A DNA stretch of 64,000 nt from Ensifer adhaerens (GTDB lineage: Bacteria; Pseudomonadota; Alphaproteobacteria; Rhizobiales; Rhizobiaceae). The stretch covers positions 434,001 to 498,000 of the forward strand of contig NZ_CP083350.1 of NCBI RefSeq assembly GCF_020035535.1, in the 5' to 3' direction. Positions within the stretch are counted from its first letter, which is position 1. Every line of letters starts with the position of its first letter. This document shows, piece by piece, positions 36,383 through 45,657 of this stretch. Below the pieces are notes generated by a model. It saw only the letters and a list, made by a program, of their open reading frames with translations, searched no databases and was not told the DNA's origin. The position numbers and the translations under genes were made by a program.

Positions 36383-37975
36383 TTATTTGCGTGCGTCCGG
36401 AGCCGTATCGTCGATCCAGATTTCGTCGTAGGGCTGGACCGCCAGTTCCGTCGCGTTCGGAACAAGGCCGTGGATCCATGGCTGGTAGGCCATGACTGCC
36501 TTGTTGTAGTTGAAGAACCAGACTGGCGCATCGTCCTGCACGATGTTGTTGGCCTGGCGGAGCAGATCGCTCTGCTTGGCCGGGTCGCGTTCCTGCTGGG
36601 CCGCCTCATAGAGCTTGTCGAAATCCGGGCTCGAATAGCTTGCGTAGTTGCAGGCCGATTGCGCCGTCTTGGAATAATAGCAACGCAGCGCATTCAGCGG
36701 ATCAGGACCGGACAGGTTCGACCAGATGAAGGCCTGGAAGTTGTTCGACGTTACGGCGTCGCCAAGGGCCGAGCTTTCGACCGGCTTCGGCTTCACGGTG
36801 ATGCCGACCTTCTTCAGCATCGGCAGAATGGCTTCCACGATCGGCACGCCCCAGCTTTCGTTCGGGCTCGCCGTCACTTCGAATTCGAAGCCATCGGCAT
36901 AACCGGCTTCGGCCAGCAGAGCCTTCGCCTTGTCCGGATCAAAGGCGTAAGGCGCCTTGTCCTTGTCGAAGGCAGGCGAAGACAGCGGCAGCCAGCCTGA
37001 AGCGGGGTATGCCTTGTTCTTCACGAGCCTTTCGATGATCAGCGGCGCGTTGATCGCATGGTTGATCGCCTGGCGGACCCGCTTGTCCTTGAACGGTTCG
37101 AAGGCCGGGTTGAAGCCGATGTTGCGCGTATAGACCTCGGCGACTTCGAGCAGGTGATCCTTGAGGGCTTCCTCACCCTGATAGGCCTGGTACTGGGTCG
37201 GACCGAGGATCGAGACGTCGATTTCCTTGTTGCGGAAAGCCACGTCGCGCGCGGCATCCTCGGCCATCAGCACGATGTTGATGCGGTCGAGGTAGGGCTT
37301 GCCCTCTTCGTAGTACTTGTCGAACTTCTCGACGACGACCTGCGAACCCGGCACGTGCTCCCTGAAGACGAAGGCGCCGAGGCCGACGGGGGTCTTGGCG
37401 AAGCTCGATTCATCCTCGACGTTTGACGGATAGATCACCGTCGTATTCTGCATCAGCGGGAAACCGGGATTGATCGGTCCGGTATAGGTGATCTCCAGCG
37501 TGTGGTCGTCGATCTTCTTGAGACCGGAAATCTCCTGTGCCTTGCCGGCAATGAACTCTTCCGCGCCCTTGATGACGGCGATGTAGCTCGCGCCCGGGAA
37601 CGCGTTCTTCGGGTTGGCGATGCGCTTGTAGCTGTAGATGATGTCGTCAGCCGTCAGCGGCTTGCCGTTGTGGAAGACGGCGTTGTCGCGCAGGTGATAG
37701 GTGTGCACCGTGCCGTCGTCGGAGACCTCTTCCGAGCTTGCCAGTTCCAGCACCGGCTTGTTCTGGATCGAATCCCAGCTGTAGAGCGCGCGGTGGATGG
37801 CCTGGGTGATGAATTCTTCCTGCGTGTTCGGGCTTGCCTGCACGTCAAGCGTGGCGAAGCTCGAACCATAGGGTGCGGTGAAGACGAGCGTCCCGCCGTG
37901 GCGTTCGCCGGCGGCCAGTGCCCCGGTAGCCACGCCGAGGCTGAGCATTGCGGCCAGTGTCAATCTTTTCAGCAT
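36383..37975 (-). CDS. Peptide-type ABC transporter substrate-binding protein (SBP_bac_5)
   Basis: A 530-residue periplasmic binding protein. Signal peptide LTLAAMLSLGVATGALA is cleaved near residue 21. Family blocks are TYHLRDNAVFHNGKPLTADD, a VRQAINHAINAPLI block and an ending near DEIWIDDTAP. It follows the YtcJ-like amidohydrolase by 55 nt and precedes the permease pair. The ligand is inferred to be an amide or peptide-like molecule handled by the flanking hydrolases. Confidence 0.91.
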   Translation of the reverse strand: MLKRLTLAAMLSLGVATGALAAGERHGGTLVFTAPYGSSFATLDVQASPNTQEEFITQAIHRALYSWDSIQNKPVLELASSEEVSDDGTVHTYHLRDNAVFHNGKPLTADDIIYSYKRIANPKNAFPGASYIAVIKGAEEFIAGKAQEISGLKKIDDHTLEITYTGPINPGFPLMQNTTVIYPSNVEDESSFAKTPVGLGAFVFREHVPGSQVVVEKFDKYYEEGKPYLDRINIVLMAEDAARDVAFRNKEIDVSILGPTQYQAYQGEEALKDHLLEVAEVYTRNIGFNPAFEPFKDKRVRQAINHAINAPLIIERLVKNKAYPASGWLPLSSPAFDKDKAPYAFDPDKAKALLAEAGYADGFEFEVTASPNESWGVPIVEAILPMLKKVGITVKPKPVESSALGDAVTSNNFQAFIWSNLSGPDPLNALRCYYSKTAQSACNYASYSSPDFDKLYEAAQQERDPAKQSDLLRQANNIVQDDAPVWFFNYNKAVMAYQPWIHGLVPNATELAVQPYDEIWIDDTAPDARK

Positions 37976-38030
37976 GCTGTTTTCCCTCTCGTGCCGTTTT
38001 CGGCTTTGTGTTGGTCAGTCCGGCAGGCCG

Positions 38031-39656
38031 TCAGCGCGCGTCATGCACGACGCGGCCTGCAAGCAGGGTCATCAGGCAGCGTGTGCCTGAGAGGATGGTT
38101 TCCGCCGGCGCTTCCAGCAGGTCGTTGTCGAAGACCGCAATGTCGGCCCATTGGCCCGGCACCAGTCTGCCCTTCACGCCCTCGGCCTTCTGCGAATAGG
38201 CGCCGTACTCCGTATAGGCCTGCAACGCTTCCTCGCGGCTCAGCTTCTCCGTCTCCACCATCACGGTGCCCTTGCCGGTCTTGCGCGTGATCATGGCGTG
38301 AAGGTTCGGGAAGGGATCGGGCGAGCAGACCGGCGAGTCCGAGCCTGTCGAAGGTTTGAGACCCATGCGCATCCAGGTGCCGATCTGGTAGGACGCCTTG
38401 CCGCGTTCCTCGCCAAGCACGGAAACGTAGCTGTCGCCGAAATCGTGGATGAAGGCCATCTGCGGTGCCGGCAGGATGCCAGCCGCCTTCATGCGTCGAT
38501 CTTGGTCGGGGCTCGAGAAGCCGCAATGCTCGATGCGGTGACGCCGATCCGGGTCGGGCTTGGCGGCCAGCGCCTTTTCATAGGCTGTGACCAGCTGCTC
38601 GATCGCACCGTCGCCGATGGCGTGGCAGGCCATCTGATAGCCCCGATCGTGGCAGGATTTGACGATCGCCTCGACGTCGGCATCCGGCAGCATCTGCACG
38701 CCGATATTGTCGGGCTCCCCCTGATACGGTTGCGTCATCCAGGCGGTGCGCCCCCCGGCCGAACCGTCGAGAAAGATCTTCACCGCGCCGACGCGCAACA
38801 TGTCGTCGCCCGCGCCGGTAATGAGCCCTGCACGCCAGGAATCCTCGACGATCGAGACACCGGGATCACCCAGCAGCGTCAGCCAGACGCGCACCGGCAG
38901 CCGACCCGAAAGCTTGGCCATCTCATAGGCCTGGATTTCTGCAAAGCCGGCGAGTTGACCGACCGCCGCATCCATGCAGCTGGTTAAGCCGAGCGAGAGA
39001 AGATAGCGTCCGGCCCGTTCGATGCCGTCGATCAGTTCCTCGGTCGTCACCTCGGGCATAGCGGTCTTGATGAGGTTCTGCGCGTTTTCCGCGAGGAACC
39101 CGTTGAGGCGGCCATCGGTGGTACCGATCACGCCGCCATCCGGCACCGGCGTCGCCTCCGTCACGTCGGCCAGACTGAACGCCAGCGAATTTGCGATGGC
39201 GACGTGGCCGCAGGCGCGCGTCAAAAGCACGGGATGATCCGGAACGGCGCGGTCGAGCTCCTCGCGGGTCGGATGCCGGCCGACATCGAGCTTGACCTGG
39301 TCATAGCCCCGCGCCCGCACCCAGTTGCCCTTCGGTGTCGCGGCGGCGCGTTCGGCAAGCTTTTCCAAAAGGGCGGCAAGCGTCGGCGCGGCGGCAGGCG
39401 TCGCATCGACCCATCCCATGGTGATGCCGGTGGAGATCAGGTGAAGATGGTTGTCAATGAGCCCGGGGCTGGCGAAACGACCTTCGAGGTCGATGACCTC
39501 GGTGTGCGGACCCTTGAGGCTCAGCATATCGGCGTCGCTGCCGGTAGCCAGAACCTTGCCCTGCCAGATGGCTAGGGCCTCGCTGATCCCCTCCTCCCTG
39601 CCCCGCCAGATGCGGCCATTGCGCAGGATAAGATCAGCGTGAAGCTGGAAGGCCAT
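38031..39656 (-). CDS. YtcJ-like amidohydrolase (metal-dependent, amidohydrolase_3)
   Basis: A 541-residue cytoplasmic amidohydrolase. The metal HxH is in PGLIDNHLHLIS (residue about 70), with ACHAIGDGAIEQL, RIEHCGF and the late Asp in STGSDSPVCS completing the YtcJ pattern. ATG 39656 has a G-run (GGGGG) upstream; a TTG at 39662 is less likely. It is first in a seven-gene minus-strand operon (amidohydrolase, binding protein, two permeases, two ATPases, PuuD-like) and divergent from LysR. Substrate unknown. Confidence 0.88.
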   Translation of the reverse strand: MAFQLHADLILRNGRIWRGREEGISEALAIWQGKVLATGSDADMLSLKGPHTEVIDLEGRFASPGLIDNHLHLISTGITMGWVDATPAAAPTLAALLEKLAERAAATPKGNWVRARGYDQVKLDVGRHPTREELDRAVPDHPVLLTRACGHVAIANSLAFSLADVTEATPVPDGGVIGTTDGRLNGFLAENAQNLIKTAMPEVTTEELIDGIERAGRYLLSLGLTSCMDAAVGQLAGFAEIQAYEMAKLSGRLPVRVWLTLLGDPGVSIVEDSWRAGLITGAGDDMLRVGAVKIFLDGSAGGRTAWMTQPYQGEPDNIGVQMLPDADVEAIVKSCHDRGYQMACHAIGDGAIEQLVTAYEKALAAKPDPDRRHRIEHCGFSSPDQDRRMKAAGILPAPQMAFIHDFGDSYVSVLGEERGKASYQIGTWMRMGLKPSTGSDSPVCSPDPFPNLHAMITRKTGKGTVMVETEKLSREEALQAYTEYGAYSQKAEGVKGRLVPGQWADIAVFDNDLLEAPAETILSGTRCLMTLLAGRVVHDAR

Positions 39657-39761
39657 TAACAATCCCCCTTTTGTTATCAGCCTGATTTCGTGAGCCTCCT
39701 CGCTGCCTCGAAATCAGAACTGTTTGCCTTGGGCGCAACGTGGAAGGTTTGTTGGGGTTTG

Positions 39762-39801
39762 GCTAATTCGCTTTTAGCAAAGGCTGATGCAATATCGGCA
39801 T
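39762..39801. promoter_or_regulatory. LysR-type boxes in the amidohydrolase/LysR divergent region
   Basis: Two inverted repeats: GCTAA-N7-TTAGC (39762-39778) and ATGC-AATATCG-GCAT (39787-39801). Both fit the T-N11-A LysR rule. The second closely resembles the box at 48795 in front of the sister LysR gene. Confidence 0.45.
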
Positions 39802-39860
39802 AGCGATTTCTTTCCAACAACTTATGATCCCCCACAACCATAAAGCACAAGGGAGCGGGC

Positions 39861-40802
39861 ATGGAGATCAAGTGGCTGGAGGACTTCGTGACGCTCGCCG
39901 ACACGTGGAGCTTTTCGCGCGCTGCCGAATTGCGCAACGTGACTCAGCCTGCCTTCAGCCGCCGCATCAAGCAGTTGGAGGGCTGGCTCGGAGCAACGCT
40001 GATCAGCCGCGCCACCATGCCAGCGGAACTGACACCGGCCGGTCGCAATTTCCTCCCCATTGCGCAGGAGGCGATCCGAACCTTCTACGCGGCACGCGAG
40101 TCACTGCGACCGTCTCACGAAGAAGGCCTCATCCGCTTCGCCGCGCTCCATACGCTGACGGTAACGATCTTCCCGCGCTGGCTCAAACTCCTGGAGAAGT
40201 CTGGCGGCGCCTTCAGCACCTCACTGATGCCCGACCGCGGCGGCATCGAGGCCAATCTCGACGCCCTCATCGGCGACGAGGCGGATTTTTTCCTGACCTA
40301 TGCGCATTCGGAGGTGCCGTTCCATCTCGACCGCGGACAGTTCTCGTCATTGACGATTGCCCATGATCGGCTGATCCCGCTCGCCGCCGCAAACGTCTCC
40401 ATTCCCGGTGGCACACTGCCGGGGCTGCACATCCTCGACCGCGCCGTCGCACAGCCGCGGCTCGCCGTTCCCTATCTGAGCTACGGGTTCAATTCCTTTT
40501 TCGGCGTCGCCCTGTCGCGCCTCATGCTCCGTCGCCCGCCCTTCCGGCGCCGCACGACGCATGAAAACACGATCAGCGCCGGGCTGATGAACATGGCGGT
40601 GACGGGCGCCGGCGTCTGCTGGCTGCCAGAGAGCCTCGCGCGCGACGTGATCGAGGCCGGAGACCTGGTACCCGCCTCCGCGGACACGGGCTGGAATCTC
40701 GACCTCGAAATACGCCTCTATCGCCACGCCGCGATGCGCAGCCGGAGGGTCGAAGACCTCTGGCACACGGCAAAGCTGCTGCTGGAACGCGAGCCCGCCT
40801 GA
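39861..40802 (+). CDS. LysR family transcriptional regulator
   Basis: A 313-residue LysR regulator. The HTH (MEIKWLEDFVTLADTWSFSR then RNVTQPAFSRRIKQLE) is at residues 1-47. It is closely related to the regulator at 48820, which opens MELQWLEDFLEI. The ATG has AAGGGAGCGGGC directly upstream. It is divergent from the 39656-31865 operon, its likely target. Its stop abuts that of the convergent M55 peptidase without a gap. Confidence 0.92.
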   Translation: MEIKWLEDFVTLADTWSFSRAAELRNVTQPAFSRRIKQLEGWLGATLISRATMPAELTPAGRNFLPIAQEAIRTFYAARESLRPSHEEGLIRFAALHTLTVTIFPRWLKLLEKSGGAFSTSLMPDRGGIEANLDALIGDEADFFLTYAHSEVPFHLDRGQFSSLTIAHDRLIPLAAANVSIPGGTLPGLHILDRAVAQPRLAVPYLSYGFNSFFGVALSRLMLRRPPFRRRTTHENTISAGLMNMAVTGAGVCWLPESLARDVIEAGDLVPASADTGWNLDLEIRLYRHAAMRSRRVEDLWHTAKLLLEREPA

Positions 40803-41603
40803 TCAGGCCTTCAGGAAGACCAGCGCGCGCAGGATCTCCGCAAAATCCGCATGCTTGAAGGCGACGGCGCGAGGACCGTGCGCGTAGGCACCGGGATACC
40901 AGCCGGCACGATAGGCATCTGTCGGATTGTTGAACTCGATCACCACTTCGTAGCGCTCGGCCCTGGACGGCAGCACCTGAGCGAAATCGCCGGCAAGCGC
41001 TTCTGCCACGCCTTCGCGAATAAGCCGGCGCGACCAAGCAGGCGAGATCGACGTGGTCGAACGACCTTTGCCCTCCAGTGTTTCCACGGACTTCAGCCCC
41101 GGCACCATCGCCCGCGCCTCAGAGCAAATGCCGGCATCGCCGGCAAGGAAGACCGACGGTACGCCGTAACCGGCAGCACAGAGCGCGTTGACGGTGAATT
41201 CCGAGGCGACCTCGCCGTTCAGAAGCAGGCGCGAGATGCGCATGGTGGAGGTATGGGCGAGCGGATTTGCCTCGCTGCCCGCCTTGGAGTGGTAGCCCGT
41301 ATAGATCGCGGCCGCGAAGCCGGCATCGAGGCCGAACATCATCGCATCCGGATGGCCGGACCAGCCGCGCACGATGCGGACATAGTCCGGCAAGCGGTCG
41401 AGGATGAGGTTGCGGCCGCTGTCATGGGCGTCTTTCACCACGACTTCGGTCGCACCCGCAGCGCGCGCGCCCTCGCAGGCAGCGACCACCTCGGCGGTCA
41501 TCAGGGCGCGAAATTCGGTCCAGTCGGCATGGGTGCGCTCCGCTTCGTCCCATTGCGCGATGCCTGCGGTGCCTTCGATGTCAGCGGAAATGAAGACTTT
41601 CAT
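40803..41603 (-). CDS. M55 family D-aminopeptidase (DppA-like)
   Basis: A 266-residue M55 zinc peptidase like Bacillus DppA, which removes N-terminal D-residues. The metal ligands begin at MKVFISADIEGTAG (Asp8 and Glu10) and continue in KDAHDSGRN and TGYHSKAG; EFTVNALCAAGYGVP is also typical. It decamerises in known homologs. It is the distal gene of the third Dpp cluster, 367 nt past the AONS-like gene, and may have its own promoter. Marks the cluster as handling D-amino-acid peptides. Confidence 0.9.
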   Translation of the reverse strand: MKVFISADIEGTAGIAQWDEAERTHADWTEFRALMTAEVVAACEGARAAGATEVVVKDAHDSGRNLILDRLPDYVRIVRGWSGHPDAMMFGLDAGFAAAIYTGYHSKAGSEANPLAHTSTMRISRLLLNGEVASEFTVNALCAAGYGVPSVFLAGDAGICSEARAMVPGLKSVETLEGKGRSTTSISPAWSRRLIREGVAEALAGDFAQVLPSRAERYEVVIEFNNPTDAYRAGWYPGAYAHGPRAVAFKHADFAEILRALVFLKA

Positions 41604-41970
41604 GGGTGGGTTCCTCTATCGGTCAATCGGGAAAAGCGGGATAGATGCGGTCGTTTCAGGCAGGCATCGCGAAGGCCAAGCAGAGCGCGTTCGGCGCAGC
41701 CGACGACCACGGGGCTTTAGCGGCCACTTGGGCAAGTTATCGGCGAGGCGCGTCTGACTGGTGATCGGCGATTTGCATGTCGTTTGGACGGAACATTGGT
41801 GCAGCTCGCCGCCACAGGCCAATTCAATTTGGGCAAAACTCCATGCAAAAATCGCCTAAGTCCTGAGAGTTCAATTGGTTATGGATACCCCCTGACGAAC
41901 AGACGCGCGCGCGGTCGGTAGCGCGGAGCTCTCTGCCGTTGCCAAGTCGGTGGCATCACCACACTCAGGT
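41604..41970. other. Intergenic region upstream of the M55 peptidase
   Basis: About 370 bp without a convincing gene. ATGCAAATC (minus strand, 41770-41778) and ATGCAAAAATCG (41843) resemble the ATGCAA boxes near the two LysR genes, so a separate LysR-controlled promoter for the peptidase is plausible. Confidence 0.45.
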
Positions 41971-43065
41971 CTAGAGAAGCTCACCCATCGACTGCAGGAG
42001 CCGATCGATCTGATCAGTCGTGTGCTCGGAAAACACCGCAAGCCGCATGGTCGCGACATCTGACGCGTCGGAATAACCGCCAGGCTGCTGCACCCTGACG
42101 ATGATATCGCGCTCCGCCAGACGATCGCGCAGCTGTTCGAGGTCGGTGACGCCCTTGATGGTGACGATCGGCACCGGCGTGTCGGCAACGTCGAACCCGA
42201 GGGTCCGCAGTCCGTTGCGCATATGCTTGACGTTGCGAACGAGGTTGGCGCGCTTTTCCGGAGTCGCCTGCAGAACGCGCAACGATGCGGCAGCAGCGGC
42301 TGCAAGACCCGGTGGTGCCGGCGAGGCCCCACGCATGATCATGGCATTGCCCGCGATCTTGGCCGCCAGATCCGCACTACTGGGAACGATGCCGCCAAGC
42401 GCGCCGAACGCCTTGCTCATCGTGCCCGCGAGATAGTTGCCGTCGCCTTCGAGCCCCGCATGCTGCAGCGATCCGCGGCCGGTCTCACCAAGAACGCCGA
42501 CGCCGTGGGAATCGTCGATGCAGAGCAGCGCGCCATCATAGGGGGCCATGGCCTGCCGGTAATCCCCAAGTGGCGCCAATCGCCCGGACGACGGAAAGAC
42601 GCCGTCGGTCAGCACCGCCGGCCGCTCGCCCGCCTTCACATGCAGCGACAGTTGTGCAGCAAGGTCCTCTGGATCGGCATGCCGAAATTCATGAACCCGC
42701 TTGCCGAGCGTCGGGATTGCGTCACGGGTGCTGTAATGCGTTGCGGAATCCATGAGGATGACATCGAATTCGCCGCGCAGCCCCTGCAGCAACACCATGG
42801 GGCTGGTGTAGCCGGAGATCATGTAGACGACCTCCTCCGTGCCGAACCAGTCGCGCAACCGCTCCTGCAAATCGGCATAGACCTGCATATGGGCGAGTGT
42901 CCCCGGCCCCATGCCGTAGCGCCTCGTCGCTTCGCAGGCCGCCTCGATCACCTCGGGGTGGCCATGCAGGCAGAAGTACGACGTACCGCAATAATAGTCG
43001 ACCTCGCGCCCGCCGATGAACATGCGGGCGCCAAGAGGTGACTCCATCTTGATTGGAGCGGTCAT
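41971..43065 (-). CDS. Fold-type I PLP enzyme, AONS/KBL-like (alpha-oxoamine synthase family)
   Basis: A 364-residue PLP enzyme resembling 8-amino-7-oxononanoate synthase and 2-amino-3-ketobutyrate CoA ligase. Motifs are YYCGTSYFCLHGHPEV, IDDSHGVGVLGETG and the Schiff-base Lys in AGTMSKAFGALGG. ATG 43065 is chosen; the frame extends to 43197 over the neighbouring gene. It starts 7 nt after the serine hydrolase stop, so is co-transcribed. AONS enzymes decarboxylate an amino acid with an acyl-CoA; here an amino acid released from the imported peptide is the inferred substrate. Confidence 0.82.
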   Translation of the reverse strand: MTAPIKMESPLGARMFIGGREVDYYCGTSYFCLHGHPEVIEAACEATRRYGMGPGTLAHMQVYADLQERLRDWFGTEEVVYMISGYTSPMVLLQGLRGEFDVILMDSATHYSTRDAIPTLGKRVHEFRHADPEDLAAQLSLHVKAGERPAVLTDGVFPSSGRLAPLGDYRQAMAPYDGALLCIDDSHGVGVLGETGRGSLQHAGLEGDGNYLAGTMSKAFGALGGIVPSSADLAAKIAGNAMIMRGASPAPPGLAAAAAASLRVLQATPEKRANLVRNVKHMRNGLRTLGFDVADTPVPIVTIKGVTDLEQLRDRLAERDIIVRVQQPGGYSDASDVATMRLAVFSEHTTDQIDRLLQSMGELL

Positions 43066-43072
43066 GGTTGGG

Positions 43073-44749
43073 TCACGCCGCTTCGGCCTGGGACGGGCTG
43101 CGCCGCTCCAGGAACATCGGCCCGACGCGGATGCCGCGCTTGCCGTTGTCGTCGACGGCGTCGAGTTCGAGGATCTCGTCTTCGTAAAGCCGCCCATGCA
43201 TGCGGAAGCGCCCCTCTTCGACCGGCTCGCAGGTGTGCGTGCAGAAGTACTCGATCAGGCACTTCAGGCCGCCATGGCTGTAGGTCAGGTAGGTGATGTT
43301 GAAGTCCGGCCCGTATTCGCCGAGATGCGGCGCAATAGCGTCGGGCACGGTCTCGTCGTCGGGCGTCTCTATCCGTGTCCAGCTTGTATCCCGCCAGACG
43401 AGCTTGCCGGCTTCCGGGAAGGAGAGATTCATGTGGGCGTAGTCCGCGCCGCGCCCGTAGATGCGACCGTCGATGACGAAATCGTTGCCGGCAACCGGAC
43501 GGATCCGGTGCGGAACGCCCTCGCCCATCAGGTAGATCTTGCCGTCCTTGGATTTGACCTCGACGATCTCCTGCGTGGCGTCGTCGCGGTAATAGCCCGG
43601 CAGGGTCTTGAACTGCGCCTCGGGGATCTCCGGCGGACGCTGTGTCCGCTCCGGCATCTTGCCCATCTTGCGTTCGGCAAGAACGATGCGCACGCCGTCG
43701 ACGCCGAGCCGCGAGGCGATCTGGTTGGCGAAATCAAGGGTCGCAAAGATAAGCACGCCGACGCCGGCGGCAGGCAGAAGCATCATCTGCGAAGCATAAC
43801 CGTAGACGGCGCCACCATGGCCGACCGAGGTCCAGCCGTCGACGTCGCCGGAACCAAAGCACAGGCCATACCCGTTGAGTGTCTTGTCATGGCCGGCCGG
43901 ACGTTTGCCGAACGGCGTCCACATCTCGCGCAGCGATGCAGGCGAGATGATCGAATTGCCTTCAGCATCGAAGCCGCCGCGCAGCAGGCACTGGGCGTAG
44001 CGTGCCATATCGCCCGTGGTGGAAAAGATGTTGCCGGCCGGCGAGCCGCCCAGGCTGAACACCGGCGCCGGCGTATCGCCGTCGAGCGTCCACATGTCGG
44101 CCGGCGCAAGCCGCTCGCGAATGCCGGGCGCCATGCCGCAGGAGGAACTGTCCATGCCAAGCGGTTTCAGGATATTGGCAGCGACATAGTCGGAATAGCT
44201 CTGGCCGGTGACGACCTCGATCACCCGGCCGACGACGGCGATGCCGGCGTTGGAGTAGTGCATCACCCCGAGGCTCGGATCCTGCTTCAAGGTCGAGCTC
44301 GCAAGCTCGTCGACGGTGTCCTCCAGCGGAGGACGGGTTGCGTCGAGATAGTGGCCACTCTTCGGTTCGCGCACGAGCCCGGCCGTATGGGTCATCAGCT
44401 TGCGCAGGCTGATGACCGAGCCGTAGGGCCCGCCCTCGGCGCCGGCGAACGGGTTCACCGGCTTGAAACCGGGCAGATAGGTCGAGACGTCGACATCGAT
44501 ATCGACAAGGCCCTTTTCGACCAGCTGCATGATCGCGAGCGACGTGAAGGTCTTGGTGATCGAGCCGATACGGAAGCAGGTGTCCTTGCCCATTTCGAAA
44601 TGTCGGTCATGGCGCTGGACATGGCCTTCGGCAAGCACACCGTCGCGGTCGACGAGGGCGTAGGAGATCGACGGGATCGCCTTATCCTCGACCTCGTACC
44701 GGATCAGATCCTCGAACAGCTCGATGGAAGCAGCAGACAGAGAGGACAT
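43073..44749 (-). CDS. SxxK serine hydrolase, D-aminopeptidase/beta-lactamase-like
   Basis: A 558-residue beta-lactamase-fold hydrolase with a C-terminal lipocalin-like extension (after about residue 370), the architecture of the Ochrobactrum D-aminopeptidase DAP. The nucleophile motif is S63-I-T-K66, matching DAP Ser62/Lys65; Tyr165 is in YSN and HGG follows (VGHGGAVYG). ATG 44749 has AAGGAG 9 nt upstream. No signal peptide is seen, so it is probably cytoplasmic. It lies 36 nt after the DppC-like gene. An esterase role is the alternative. Confidence 0.84.
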   Translation of the reverse strand: MSSLSAASIELFEDLIRYEVEDKAIPSISYALVDRDGVLAEGHVQRHDRHFEMGKDTCFRIGSITKTFTSLAIMQLVEKGLVDIDVDVSTYLPGFKPVNPFAGAEGGPYGSVISLRKLMTHTAGLVREPKSGHYLDATRPPLEDTVDELASSTLKQDPSLGVMHYSNAGIAVVGRVIEVVTGQSYSDYVAANILKPLGMDSSSCGMAPGIRERLAPADMWTLDGDTPAPVFSLGGSPAGNIFSTTGDMARYAQCLLRGGFDAEGNSIISPASLREMWTPFGKRPAGHDKTLNGYGLCFGSGDVDGWTSVGHGGAVYGYASQMMLLPAAGVGVLIFATLDFANQIASRLGVDGVRIVLAERKMGKMPERTQRPPEIPEAQFKTLPGYYRDDATQEIVEVKSKDGKIYLMGEGVPHRIRPVAGNDFVIDGRIYGRGADYAHMNLSFPEAGKLVWRDTSWTRIETPDDETVPDAIAPHLGEYGPDFNITYLTYSHGGLKCLIEYFCTHTCEPVEEGRFRMHGRLYEDEILELDAVDDNGKRGIRVGPMFLERRSPSQAEAA

Positions 44750-44784
44750 GGAAAATGCTCCTTGGGTCGTAAAGGGATCGGGTC

Positions 44785-45657
44785 TCAATGGGCGTGGCGT
44801 GGGTCGAGCATGTCGCGCAGCGCATCGCCGACCAGGTTCCACGACAGTACGAAGAGGAAGACGGCCGCGCCCGGGAAGGCCAGCGTGTACCAGAACTGGA
44901 AGGGATTGCCGGGCTGACCGACGATCCAGTTGCGTGAATAGGCGATGAACTGGCCCCAGTCGGCATAACCTTCTTCGGTGCCGACGCCGAGGAAGCTGAG
45001 CGCCGAGGCGGACAGCACCATGGAACCGGTCGCCATCGTCGCGAGAACCAGCACCGGGAACATGGCGTTGGGCAGTATATGCAGCACGATCAGCCTGAGA
45101 TCGCTGGCGCCATAGCTCCTGGCTGCGTGGATGTAATCCATCTCGCGGATCCTCAGGATCTCGCTTCGAACGATACGGGCATAACTCATCCAGCCGAACG
45201 TCGTCAGCGCGATCGTGATGGGCACGATGCCTTTGCCGAGCAACGCCGTCAGCACCATGGCAGCGATCAGGAAAGGTACGGCCATGAACACGTCGACGAT
45301 GCGCATCAGCACTTCCTCGATGACGCCACCGTAATAGGCCGCGACGGCGCCGACGACCGTGCCGATCAGCACGGAGATCGCCACGACCCCGAGCCCGATC
45401 TTGAATGCCGTGCGCGTACCCCAGACGACACCATAGAAGATGTCGTACTGGCCCTGGGTCGTGCCAAACACAGCCTCAGGCGAAGGCGGTTGCGGCGTCG
45501 CGAGGAAACCCGCGCGCGGCGTGTCGTAGGGCGAAAGCTGGAAGCTCTGCGGCGGTGCCAAGACGGGGGCGAAGACGGCGATCAGCACGAAAGCGAGCAG
45601 GACCACGACGCCGAACAGCGACACCGGATTGCGTGCGAGGTAACGAAGAAACTTCAT
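44785..45657 (-). CDS. Dpp-type ABC transporter permease (DppC-like)
   Basis: A 290-residue permease beginning MKFLRYLARNPVSLFG. The periplasmic region after TM1 reads EAVFGTTQGQYDIFYG, a diverged form of the GTDxxGRD motif. SASALSFLGVGTEEGYADWG is near the C terminus. It overlaps the DppB-like gene by 4 nt. Diverged GTD motif suggests an unusual ligand or subfamily. Confidence 0.9.
   Translation of the reverse strand: MKFLRYLARNPVSLFGVVVLLAFVLIAVFAPVLAPPQSFQLSPYDTPRAGFLATPQPPSPEAVFGTTQGQYDIFYGVVWGTRTAFKIGLGVVAISVLIGTVVGAVAAYYGGVIEEVLMRIVDVFMAVPFLIAAMVLTALLGKGIVPITIALTTFGWMSYARIVRSEILRIREMDYIHAARSYGASDLRLIVLHILPNAMFPVLVLATMATGSMVLSASALSFLGVGTEEGYADWGQFIAYSRNWIVGQPGNPFQFWYTLAFPGAAVFLFVLSWNLVGDALRDMLDPRHAH

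Noticed and set aside
43016..44917. Plus-strand open frame of 633 codons
   Set aside because: Antisense of the SxxK hydrolase, which has catalytic motifs and a ribosome site.
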